Origin: a virus
Direction: 5' to 3' (one strand)
Virus record (IMG/VR): IMGVR_UViG_3300045738_000347
Location: 1 to 35,475 of that record
DNA: 35,475 bases
Every line of letters starts with the position of its first letter. The first letter of the stretch is position 1. Position numbers and translations under genes: made by a program. This document shows positions 1 through 6,917 of this stretch, piece by piece. The notes below the pieces were generated by a model. It ran no database searches, had not been told where the DNA came from, and was given only the letters and a program-made list of their open reading frames with translations.

Positions 1-2
1 GA

Positions 3-1853
3 ATTTATTCTATAAATACATCAGGTGGTACTGCATCTCAAGGAGATTTAGTATTTGTAAGACAATTAAACGATGCTTCTATAGCGGAAGCACTTAGACT
101 TAAATCTGATAAATCAGCAACTTTTGCAGGAGCTGTAAATATAGCGGCTAGTCAAAAAATATATTTAGGTGGTAGTACAGCTAGGATGCAAGTTTACCAC
201 ACGGGTTCAAGTGGTGAAGCTCTTGTTGTAAATAAAGAAGGTAATTTAAGTTTAGTTAACCAAAGTCACGGTGATGATATTATATTTAAAACAGAAAATT
301 CTGGTGGAACTGTAGTAACGCCTTTAACTTTAGATAGTGCTGGAGCTGCAACTTTTGCAGGTAATATAATAATGACAAATGCTGGTAGTGGTAACGCATC
401 GATGACTATTAAATCAACAACTGGTGGTGATCCAACAATAACATTTAACAGTGCTGCTGTAAATAGAAACGGTGTTATAAATTTCCAAGATAATGGAACT
501 CAAATGGGGCAAATAGTATATGCTCATAATGGGGATTACTTAAATTTTTATACCGGTGGAGCTTCAGGCAGTGGTCATTTGGAATTAAGTTTAAAAGAAA
601 GTATTGGTGCGACATTTAGAACCGATGTATTGGTTCCAGCTGGTTATGTTGGTAGAGATGCTCATAATGGTGTTTATTTTGATACAGATAATGTAATACA
701 ATTTAGAGTAGGTGATGCGCTTAGATTTAGAATGAACCCTGATCATTTCCGTCCATACGTAGATAGTACTTATGATTTAGGTACATCATCATATTATTTT
801 AGACACACTTATACAGATGCTATTACAACTACAGGTAACGCAACTATTGGAGGACCAATAATAGCAGATGGTACTGGTGTTGCAGCTGGAACTTCTACAT
901 ATCTTCAATTTAATTTAGCTGGTTCTATTTCAGGTTTAGTTGGTTGTTCTGACGCTATAATTGGAGCAGCTGGTGATGCAAATGATATTATATTACACTC
1001 TCAAGCTGGTAGTGTATTTATAGCTAGTGCAAATACTGTAGCTTTAACTTTAGATGAAAGTCAAAATGCAACTTTTGCAGGGAATGTTACTGTTTCAAAG
1101 GCTGGTGCTAATCTTTACGTAACATCAACAAGTGGTACGCAAGCTACGTTAGAGATTGGGAGAAGTAGTGATACTAAGGCTCAAATTAGATGTGGGAATA
1201 CTGCTGCAAATGATTTTTGTATTTACGTTGGTGGATCTAATAGACTTCAAATATTAAATAGTGGTAATATTGGAATTGGTGTTACTGGCTCAAGTAGAAA
1301 AGTAGATATACGAGATACTTCAAATTCACAAAATACTGTATTAGCATATAATCAAGGAGCAAGTTTTACAGGAACAGTATATGAAGCTATTACTGATAGG
1401 ACTTCAAATTCTGCTTTTAATTTAATGAATCTTAAATCATCAACTACATCAATGTTTTTAGTAAGAGGTGATGGTAATGTTGGAATTGGAGATGCAACTC
1501 CTTCATATAAATTAGATGTAGCAGGAGATATAAGAGCAACTGCTGATGTGATAGCATATTCTGATGCTAGAGTAAAAGATAATATTACAACTATAGATAA
1601 TGCTTTAGATAAAGTAAGTAAATTACGAGGTGTTAGTTATACTAGAAAAGATATAGATGATAAATCAACTAAAATTGGTGTTATAGCGCAAGAAGTTATA
1701 GACGTATTACCTGAAGTAGTTAGTCAAGATGACGAAGGAAAATACTCTGTTGCATATGGTAATATGGTTGGGGTATTAATCGAAGCCATAAAAGATTTAA
1801 AAGCTGAAGTAGAAGAACTTAAAAACTCCAAATGCGATGGCTGTACCAAGTAG
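3..1853 (+). CDS. Tail fibre protein with C-terminal S74 intramolecular chaperone (5' partial)
   Basis: The reading frame is open from the left edge (codons from position 3), so the true start lies outside the window; the Met at 186 is internal. The protein is Gly/Ser/Thr/Asn-rich and repetitive, with in-frame ATFAG units and GNIGIG and GNVGIG units, the latter followed by residues like YKLDVAGDI, as in trimeric beta-rich fibres. The last ~97 residues match the peptidase S74 / intramolecular chaperone family: YSDARVKDNI, then KIGVIAQEV, then a helical end (IEAIKDLKAEVEEL). Counting from the Met at 186, the Ser459-Asp460 pair is the predicted self-cleavage site. In the family this domain trimerises the fibre and then cuts itself off. 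Likely role: receptor binding on the host surface. The S74 call is firm; the receptor is unknown. Confidence 0.88.
   Translation: MYSINTSGGTASQGDLVFVRQLNDASIAEALRLKSDKSATFAGAVNIAASQKIYLGGSTARMQVYHTGSSGEALVVNKEGNLSLVNQSHGDDIIFKTENSGGTVVTPLTLDSAGAATFAGNIIMTNAGSGNASMTIKSTTGGDPTITFNSAAVNRNGVINFQDNGTQMGQIVYAHNGDYLNFYTGGASGSGHLELSLKESIGATFRTDVLVPAGYVGRDAHNGVYFDTDNVIQFRVGDALRFRMNPDHFRPYVDSTYDLGTSSYYFRHTYTDAITTTGNATIGGPIIADGTGVAAGTSTYLQFNLAGSISGLVGCSDAIIGAAGDANDIILHSQAGSVFIASANTVALTLDESQNATFAGNVTVSKAGANLYVTSTSGTQATLEIGRSSDTKAQIRCGNTAANDFCIYVGGSNRLQILNSGNIGIGVTGSSRKVDIRDTSNSQNTVLAYNQGASFTGTVYEAITDRTSNSAFNLMNLKSSTTSMFLVRGDGNVGIGDATPSYKLDVAGDIRATADVIAYSDARVKDNITTIDNALDKVSKLRGVSYTRKDIDDKSTKIGVIAQEVIDVLPEVVSQDDEGKYSVAYGNMVGVLIEAIKDLKAEVEELKNSKCDGCTK
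117..1081 (+). repeat. In-frame 14-bp repeat encoding ATFAG in the tail fibre
   Basis: The 14-mer gcaacttttgcagg occurs exactly at 117-130, 348-361 and 1068-1081, always in the same codon phase (spacings 231 and 720 bp). A diverged copy encodes GNATIGG near 836-850. The copies mark repeated beta units in the fibre shaft. Identical DNA suggests recent duplication or recombination between units. Confidence 0.7.
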
Positions 1854-2325
1854 TGGAACATTAAGTTTATTAGGATTAGCCCGGGAAAAAGTACATGATG
1901 ATTATACTAGTGGAGCTATAAGTGGACTAATACCATTAAAATTTGTTACAATAGGTGGACAAGGTGGTTCACAGCAAGAAACTTATGACGCCACTAATAC
2001 CGATAGTGCATCATATCCAGATGGTAGTGCACCATATAATATGAGTGGTTGGTATAGTTATGATCATGATTTTGTTGCATTGAGTACAGCATATAGAACA
2101 GCAAGTAGTTATGCAAAACCATTAGCTGCGTGTAATCAAACAACAGATACACAAATATGGTTTAGTGGTAGTTTTAGTAATGGTGATACAGTATATACTA
2201 ATAGTGCTGGTTCAGCAACTTTAGCGGCAGGTAATTATGGTTATGGTTCAAGTGGTGGAAATGCAAGTTCAAGATTTACAACAAATTCCAGTGGTGTAGT
2301 AACAACTGGTCCAACCGTATGTTAA
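1837..2325 (+). CDS. Small tail-fibre-type structural protein
   Basis: 162 residues, starting 17 bp inside the upstream fibre gene in another frame, so the two are probably translationally coupled. The N-terminus MAVPSSGTLSLLGLAREK resembles the 'PxSGxxSL' segments that recur in fibre or decoration proteins of marine phages (recalled, not searched). The rest is rich in Ser, Gly, Asn, Tyr and Thr with no charged helical region, fitting an extended beta-structured virion surface protein. No enzyme motif is visible. The adjacent self-cleaving fibre suggests a fibre tip, adaptor or host-recognition accessory. The structural role is inferred. Confidence 0.6.
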   Translation: MAVPSSGTLSLLGLAREKVHDDYTSGAISGLIPLKFVTIGGQGGSQQETYDATNTDSASYPDGSAPYNMSGWYSYDHDFVALSTAYRTASSYAKPLAACNQTTDTQIWFSGSFSNGDTVYTNSAGSATLAAGNYGYGSSGGNASSRFTTNSSGVVTTGPTVC

Positions 2326-2329
2326 TATT

Positions 2330-2857
2330 ATGAAAATAAACGAAAACAATTTACAAGAACATACTGGATCAAGTTTTACATTAAAAAAGAACGATGGTGT
2401 ATCAAGATTATCATTTAATGTAACCGATTGGATTGATAATGCGGATTATTATGCTGAAATATTTCTTGGAAAATGCGAAGGTTGTCCAACTAGTAAAGCG
2501 GTATATGAAGGTTTATCTTATGATAAAGTGTTAGTTGGTGGATTAGGATTAGGATTAATACCACAATATTTAAAAACTGTAGATAACTGTAGTGTAGTAG
2601 ATGTTATAGAAAGTAATAGTGAATTAATAACATGGGTTAATTCAGAGGGATTTTTAGATGATTCTATTACTATTATAGAAGGTGATGCGTTAAATCATAC
2701 ACCTGATAAAAAATACGATTTAATTATAATCGATCTTTGGTGGAAAGAATCCGATATAACAGAAGAAATTAAAAATACTTTAAAAACTAAGTACTTATCA
2801 TACTTAAATACAGACGGTAGATTGGTTTTACCTCTTCTACCTGAAGAACTAAAGTAA
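2330..2857 (+). CDS. Spermidine-synthase-like / class I methyltransferase-fold protein
   Basis: 175 residues. It has a class I SAM-type Rossmann core: a glycine-rich loop VLVGGLGLGLIPQYL (about residues 67-81), an acidic strand VVDVIESN ending in Glu at the ribose-binding position, and YDLIIIDLWW (about 129-137) where spermidine synthases and methyltransferases carry their DxxxxD strand. This order fits the spermidine-synthase-like branch. The protein is shorter than bacterial SpeE (~280-290 residues): the usual N-terminal beta domain is cut to ~55 residues and the C-terminal part is missing. The substrate cannot be told from sequence. It starts 5 bp after the fibre-type gene, so it is probably co-expressed with fibre genes. 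It could be a small-molecule or protein methyltransferase, or non-catalytic. Confidence 0.7.
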   Translation: MKINENNLQEHTGSSFTLKKNDGVSRLSFNVTDWIDNADYYAEIFLGKCEGCPTSKAVYEGLSYDKVLVGGLGLGLIPQYLKTVDNCSVVDVIESNSELITWVNSEGFLDDSITIIEGDALNHTPDKKYDLIIIDLWWKESDITEEIKNTLKTKYLSYLNTDGRLVLPLLPEELK

Positions 2858-2929
2858 AATACACTAAAATAGTGTAATAAGATAATTAGCCCACTTGGGT
2901 TATATGTTTAACAATTTAAATTTAAAATT
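2858..2929 (+). promoter_or_regulatory. Intergenic segment with two small hairpins and a Bacteroidota-like promoter match
   Basis: This 72-bp gap separates the fibre/methyltransferase group from the next genes. It holds acacta-aaa-tagtgt (2861-2875, 6-bp stem) and tagccc-actt-gggtta (2887-2902, 6-bp stem with one G-T pair), neither followed by a T run. TTG at 2895-2897 and TAAATTTA at 2917-2924 are 19 bp apart, close to the Bacteroidota pattern TTG-N19-TAnnTTTG with the last base mismatched. Transcription would begin at or near the ATG at 2930, giving a nearly leaderless message. In DNA this AT-rich a chance match is quite possible. Confidence 0.25.
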
Positions 2930-3301
2930 ATGGCATTAAAAGGTGCATACAATTATAGAGGTATCGCTATAAGCGACGCTTATGTAAAAATTAATAACGT
3001 TAGTTGGAATTGCAATAGCAACCAAGTAACAACTGAAAAAACACCTGCTAAGTTTAATGAAGATGGTACTCTTAAAACAGCGGCCGTTATGGAAACTAAG
3101 TGGGTGGAGACTACTAATGGTAGTTATAGTGCAAGTGTATATAAGGATAAAGCAGCTAGAGACGCAGATCCAAATAATAGTATTACCGGTATTGGTGGTA
3201 GTGTTACAATGAGTGTTGCAGCTAGTGGTAAAAATCCATTAAATCAAGCGTATTTAGCAATGAAAGCTGAAGATGCTTATACAGATTATACAGATGCATA
3301 A
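2930..3301 (+). CDS. Small hypothetical protein, possibly a virion component
   Basis: 123 residues, starting MALKGAYNYRGIAISDAYVK, preceded by AAAATT directly before the ATG as at several other starts here. The sequence alternates polar and hydrophobic residues (SYSASVYKDKAARDADP, GSVTMSVAAS) and looks mostly beta-stranded, with no signal peptide, membrane segment or enzyme motif. Hairpins flank it on both sides, so it may be a separately expressed, abundant protein. Its place between fibre genes and the terminase block suggests a small structural or decoration protein, but I do not recognise the family. Confidence 0.7.
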   Translation: MALKGAYNYRGIAISDAYVKINNVSWNCNSNQVTTEKTPAKFNEDGTLKTAAVMETKWVETTNGSYSASVYKDKAARDADPNNSITGIGGSVTMSVAASGKNPLNQAYLAMKAEDAYTDYTDA

Positions 3302-3348
3302 CAGACTAGGACACTAGCCTGTTAAGATTGCTATTATTTATGTAATAG
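3301..3348 (+). terminator. Pair of stem-loops downstream of the 123-residue gene
   Basis: acagactag-gaca-ctagcctgt (3301-3322) is a 9-bp stem with one A-C mismatch and a 4-base loop, beginning on the last base of the stop codon. A second stem, ctattat-ttat-gtaatag (3331-3348), has 7 pairs including one wobble. Neither is followed by a clean T run, so they could be weak terminators or mRNA-stabilising structures rather than classical intrinsic terminators. Confidence 0.4.
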
Positions 3349-3386
3349 TAATAGTATTGAAATTAAGTAAAATTAAATAAACAATT

Positions 3387-3674
3387 ATGAATAAGAAAGC
3401 AGAGAATGCTAACGTAGTTAGCGAAACTAAAAAAATCACTGAAGAGCAATTAAAAGATCTTCAGGGACATGTAAATAAGATCAATCAAGCTCAGTTACAA
3501 CTGGGTCAATTGACTTCGCAAAAGCACGGTGTGTTAATGGCTATACCAGACCTTCAAAAACAATTGCAAATTTTTCAAGAGAAGATGGAGGAAACGTATG
3601 GTAAAGTAAGTATAAACATACAGGACGGTAGTATCCAAGATATACCAAAAGCTGATGAGCAAGCTAATACGTAA
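3387..3674 (+). CDS. Small coiled-coil protein of unknown function
   Basis: 95 residues. Residues ~17-70 are a Gln/Lys/Leu-rich amphipathic helix (EEQLKDLQGHVNKINQAQLQ to LQKQLQIFQEKMEETYG), most likely a coiled coil. A short polar tail (GKVSINIQDGSIQDI) follows. There is no signal peptide or membrane segment. It is the first gene of a chain of overlapping small genes leading into the terminase: its last 20 bp overlap the next gene. A helper in packaging or assembly is possible by position, but no function can be assigned. Confidence 0.75.
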   Translation: MNKKAENANVVSETKKITEEQLKDLQGHVNKINQAQLQLGQLTSQKHGVLMAIPDLQKQLQIFQEKMEETYGKVSINIQDGSIQDIPKADEQANT

Positions 3675-3876
3675 GATAAGTGTTGGTAAAGATTATAAAA
3701 ATGACGCTATGCATTATGCTGTTGGACAAGAAGTCTACGGCGGGCATACTATTTGCAATATAATAGAAGAAGTTACGAAATATAGTATATTTATTAAAAA
3801 AAACAACGAGGTATTACCTTGGAAAGATTTTAATAAAAATATGGCTATATCTGTAGAATATAACCTAGAATATTAA
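3655..3876 (+). CDS. Small conserved-looking phage protein of unknown function
   Basis: 73 residues, overlapping the upstream gene by 20 bp and the downstream gene by the last base of its stop codon, which supports it as real and translationally coupled. It has the pattern ISVGKDYKNDAMHYAVGQEV, then HTICNIIEE, then YSIFIKKNNEVLPWKDFNKN, suggesting a compact beta fold with a Trp-containing loop. I believe similar short proteins accompany terminase genes in marine phages, but this is memory only. No catalytic or membrane signature is visible. Confidence 0.7.
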   Translation: MSKLIRKISVGKDYKNDAMHYAVGQEVYGGHTICNIIEEVTKYSIFIKKNNEVLPWKDFNKNMAISVEYNLEY

Positions 3877-4475
3877 TGCGTAGTATTTATGATTTTATAA
3901 TTACTCCAAAGAAATCTAGGTACAATAATACTAAAAAAATTGGTGATAAAGAATTGATACTAAACACAGAGATTTTTAATCACCAATATGTTAGTAGAGA
4001 AGCTATTGTAAAATACACACCATTAGTTACTAAAACTAAAATACAACAAGGTGACGAGGTAATCGTTCATCATAATGTATTTAGAAGGTGGCATAATGTA
4101 AAAGGTATTGAAAAAAATAGTAGAAGCTATATTGATGAAAATACATATGCCGTTAAAGAAGATCAGATATTTTTATATAAACATAATAATACATGGTGTA
4201 CTCTAAAAGGTTATTGTTTTATAAAACCAATTAAATCTAATGATAAATTTGGGATAAATAAAGAAAGACCTTTAATTGGTATAATGAAATATACTGATAA
4301 AGATTTACCTAATATAAACAATGGTGATTTGGTGGGATTTATACCGGATATTGAATATGAATTTATAATTGATGGTGAAAGATTATATAGAGTATTAACA
4401 CAATTTATTACAATTAAATATGAATATCAAGGAGACGAAGAAGAGTATAATCCAAGCTGGACACAAAGCTGTTGA
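3876..4475 (+). CDS. Probable GroES-like (chaperonin-10 fold) protein, two tandem domains
   Basis: 199 residues. Each half resembles chaperonin-10. In the first half (about residues 30-110) GDEVIVHHNVFRRW is followed by YAVKEDQIFLYK, recalling the GroES segment 'GDxVxF...' that leads to the terminal strand. In the second half, GYCFIKPIK recalls the GroES start 'IRPLxDRV', and GDLVGFIPDIEYEFIIDGER with LYRVLTQFITIKYEYQ parallels the GroES end 'GDxVxF...Y...I.GEE....ILAI'. In T4, the GroES analogue gp31 with host GroEL folds the capsid protein. A comparable role here fits the position upstream of terminase, portal and capsid, but is inferred. The 3' end overlaps the next gene by 56 bp. Confidence 0.5.
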   Translation: MRSIYDFIITPKKSRYNNTKKIGDKELILNTEIFNHQYVSREAIVKYTPLVTKTKIQQGDEVIVHHNVFRRWHNVKGIEKNSRSYIDENTYAVKEDQIFLYKHNNTWCTLKGYCFIKPIKSNDKFGINKERPLIGIMKYTDKDLPNINNGDLVGFIPDIEYEFIIDGERLYRVLTQFITIKYEYQGDEEEYNPSWTQSC

Positions 4476-4692
4476 AGAATTAATTAAAGTTGCTAAAGAA
4501 CCGATAGTGGATTCTGATGAAGATATATCAGCAGATCGATTAAAAAACGCAGCTGCAACAAAGAAATTAGCTATATTTGATGCTTTTGAAATACTAAATA
4601 GAATTGAAGAAGAAGAAAGTATATTAGAAAATAAACCACTAAAAAGAAAAGATAATACATTTACTGGTTTTGCTGAAAGTAGATCGAAATAA
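4420..4692 (+). CDS. Candidate small terminase subunit
   Basis: 90 residues, charged and almost entirely helical, with an Ala/Lys-rich stretch (ADRLKNAAATKKLAIFDAFE) and an acidic segment (NRIEEEESILE) before a basic tail. It begins inside the preceding gene (56-bp overlap) and its TAA shares a base with the ATG of the large terminase (TAATG), the usual place for TerS. There is no clear helix-turn-helix, and the length is short for TerS (typically 110-180 residues). The assignment rests mainly on position and helical character. It might instead be another small packaging accessory. Confidence 0.45.
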   Translation: MNIKETKKSIIQAGHKAVEELIKVAKEPIVDSDEDISADRLKNAAATKKLAIFDAFEILNRIEEEESILENKPLKRKDNTFTGFAESRSK

Positions 4693-6914
4693 TGTACAAA
4701 CAAACGTTATATAAAATAATTGAACCAATTCGCATCAACACCTTAAAACGATTAAATAAAGGTAAAAAATGGAAATACGGTTATAACAAAGAACACGATA
4801 TTGTTGTTATAAGTAAAACCGGAGTGATTGGTGAGATATATGATATTCAAGGATTTAAAATTGCATTACCAAAACCCACTAATATTTACAAGAGATCGAA
4901 TAAAAAATCTGAACAACACTGGGAGAAATTCGAAGATAAAAACGAATTAAGAAATATTAAAACTATATTTGACTGGAGGGCTTATCCTGATAGTGCAAAA
5001 GAACAATGGATAAACTACATCAATGAAGAATTTAATAGAAGAGAAAATGGCTTTTGGTTTAACAATAATGGTGTTCCCACTTATTTGTCAGGAACTCATT
5101 ATATGTACCTTCAGTGGTCAAAAATTGACGTGGGTGCTCCGGAGTTTAGAGAATCCAATAGATTATTCTTTTTATTTTGGGAAGCTTGTAAGGCAGATAA
5201 ACGCAGTTATGGTATATGTTACCTTAAGAATAGACGATCTGGTTTCAGTTTTATGTCAAGCGCTGAGAGTGTTAACCTTGCTACTATATCAAGCGACTCG
5301 CGATATGGTATACTTTCAAAGTCTGGTTGGGATGCCAAGAAAATGTTTACTGATAAGGTAGTACCAATATCGATCAACTATCCATTCTTTTTTAAACCGA
5401 TTCAAGATGGGATGGACAGACCTAAAAGTGAATTAGCATATAGAGTACCAGCGGTAAAATTTACTAGAAAGAAATTACAAATTAATGAAAAACTTGAAGA
5501 TATTGTAGGTTTAGATACGACAATAGATTGGAAAAATACTGGTGATAATGCTTATGATGGTGAAAAACTAAATTTACTAGTACACGATGAAAGTGGCAAA
5601 TGGGAGAGACCTGAAAATATACTACACAATTGGAGAGTTACAAAAACATGTTTACGTTTAGGTAGTAGAATTATTGGAAAGTGTATGATGGGATCAACAT
5701 CTAACGCTTTAGATAAAGGTGGTGGTAATTTTAAAAAATTATTTAATGATTCTAATGTAAATAAAAGAAATAAAAATGGACAAACAAAGTCCGGTTTATA
5801 TAGTTTCTTTATACCGATGGAATGGAATTATGAAGGATTTATGAACAAACATGGTATGCCAGTATTTGATACACCAGAGGATACTGTTTATTCATCGTAT
5901 AATGATCTAATAGACGTTGGTGTTATAGAACATTGGGAGAATGAAGTTGAAGGTCTTAAAAATGACCAAGATGCTTTAAATGAATTTTATAGACAATTCC
6001 CTAGAACTATTGAACATGCTTTTAGAGATGAAACAAAACATAGTATTTTTAATCTTGCTAAAATATATGAGCAAATAGATTTTAATGATGAAGTTAATAA
6101 TTCATCACAAATAACAAAAGGAAATTTTCAATGGGTTAATGGTGTAAAAGATACAAAAGTTATATTTTATCCAGATTTACAGGGAAGATTTAATGTTAGT
6201 TGGGTACCACTAAGTAAATTACAAAATAATATTACATTAAAAAATGGTATTAAATATCCAGGTAATGAGCACATGGGTGCTTTCGGATGTGATAGTTATG
6301 ATATATCTGGTACCGTAGATGGTCAAGGATCAAAAGGTGCTCTTCATGGATTAACTAAATTTTCTATGGAAGACGCTCCACCAAACCAGTTCTTTTTAGA
6401 ATATATAGCTAGACCACAAACCGCTGAAATATTTTTTGAAGATGTGTTAATGGCATTAATATTTTATGGTATGCCAATATTATGTGAAAATAATAAACCT
6501 AGATTGTTATACTATATAAGAAGAAGAGGTTATAGAGGTTATTCAATGAATAGACCTGATAAACTTTGGAATAAATTATCAGTTACAGAAAAAGAAATTG
6601 GGGGGATTCCAAATTCTAGTGAAGATATTAAGCAAGCACACGCATCTGCTATTGAAATGTACATTCAAGACAACGTTGGTTTAAAACAAGATGAAACGCA
6701 TGGGAATATGTATTTTAATAAAACATTAAATGATTGGTCAAGATTTGATATAAATAAACGAACAAAATTTGATGCTACAATTAGTTCTGGATTAGCAATA
6801 ATGGCATGTAATAGACATTTGTATAGACCAAATGCTCAAATAAAAAAAGAAAAAGTAAATATTGATATGGCTAGATATAAAAATACTGGCATGAGATCAA
6901 AAATAATAGATTAA
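4692..6914 (+). CDS. terL: Terminase large subunit (packaging ATPase-nuclease)
   Basis: 740 residues. The ATPase half has KNRRSGFS at 179-186, resembling the deviant Walker A of lambda gpA (KSARVGYSK), where the key lysine begins the motif. LLVHDESGKW gives Walker B Asp299 with catalytic Glu300, and MMGSTSNAL with a following Gly-rich loop fits the coupling motif. The C-terminal half is the RNase H-like nuclease, with a first acidic strand GCDSYDISG (Asp534, Asp537). Function: cuts concatemeric DNA and pumps it through the portal. It starts on the overlapping stop of the candidate small subunit, and the portal follows 3 bp later. The family is confident; I did not pin down the remaining nuclease acidic residues. 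Confidence 0.88.
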   Translation: MYKQTLYKIIEPIRINTLKRLNKGKKWKYGYNKEHDIVVISKTGVIGEIYDIQGFKIALPKPTNIYKRSNKKSEQHWEKFEDKNELRNIKTIFDWRAYPDSAKEQWINYINEEFNRRENGFWFNNNGVPTYLSGTHYMYLQWSKIDVGAPEFRESNRLFFLFWEACKADKRSYGICYLKNRRSGFSFMSSAESVNLATISSDSRYGILSKSGWDAKKMFTDKVVPISINYPFFFKPIQDGMDRPKSELAYRVPAVKFTRKKLQINEKLEDIVGLDTTIDWKNTGDNAYDGEKLNLLVHDESGKWERPENILHNWRVTKTCLRLGSRIIGKCMMGSTSNALDKGGGNFKKLFNDSNVNKRNKNGQTKSGLYSFFIPMEWNYEGFMNKHGMPVFDTPEDTVYSSYNDLIDVGVIEHWENEVEGLKNDQDALNEFYRQFPRTIEHAFRDETKHSIFNLAKIYEQIDFNDEVNNSSQITKGNFQWVNGVKDTKVIFYPDLQGRFNVSWVPLSKLQNNITLKNGIKYPGNEHMGAFGCDSYDISGTVDGQGSKGALHGLTKFSMEDAPPNQFFLEYIARPQTAEIFFEDVLMALIFYGMPILCENNKPRLLYYIRRRGYRGYSMNRPDKLWNKLSVTEKEIGGIPNSSEDIKQAHASAIEMYIQDNVGLKQDETHGNMYFNKTLNDWSRFDINKRTKFDATISSGLAIMACNRHLYRPNAQIKKEKVNIDMARYKNTGMRSKIID

Positions 6915-6917
6915 CAA

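Noticed and set aside
4395-4703. Minus-strand ORFs here and elsewhere (for example 12430-12900, 18582-19043, 31521-31865)
   Set aside because: All lie opposite strongly supported + strand genes. Their Leu/Ser/Phe-rich products are what antisense of A-rich codons gives, and no promoters or operon gaps support them.
5023-5361. 112-codon ORF on the + strand inside the large terminase gene
   Set aside because: It lies wholly within the terminase in another frame, its protein has no recognisable pattern, and the terminase frame carries the ATPase motifs across this stretch.
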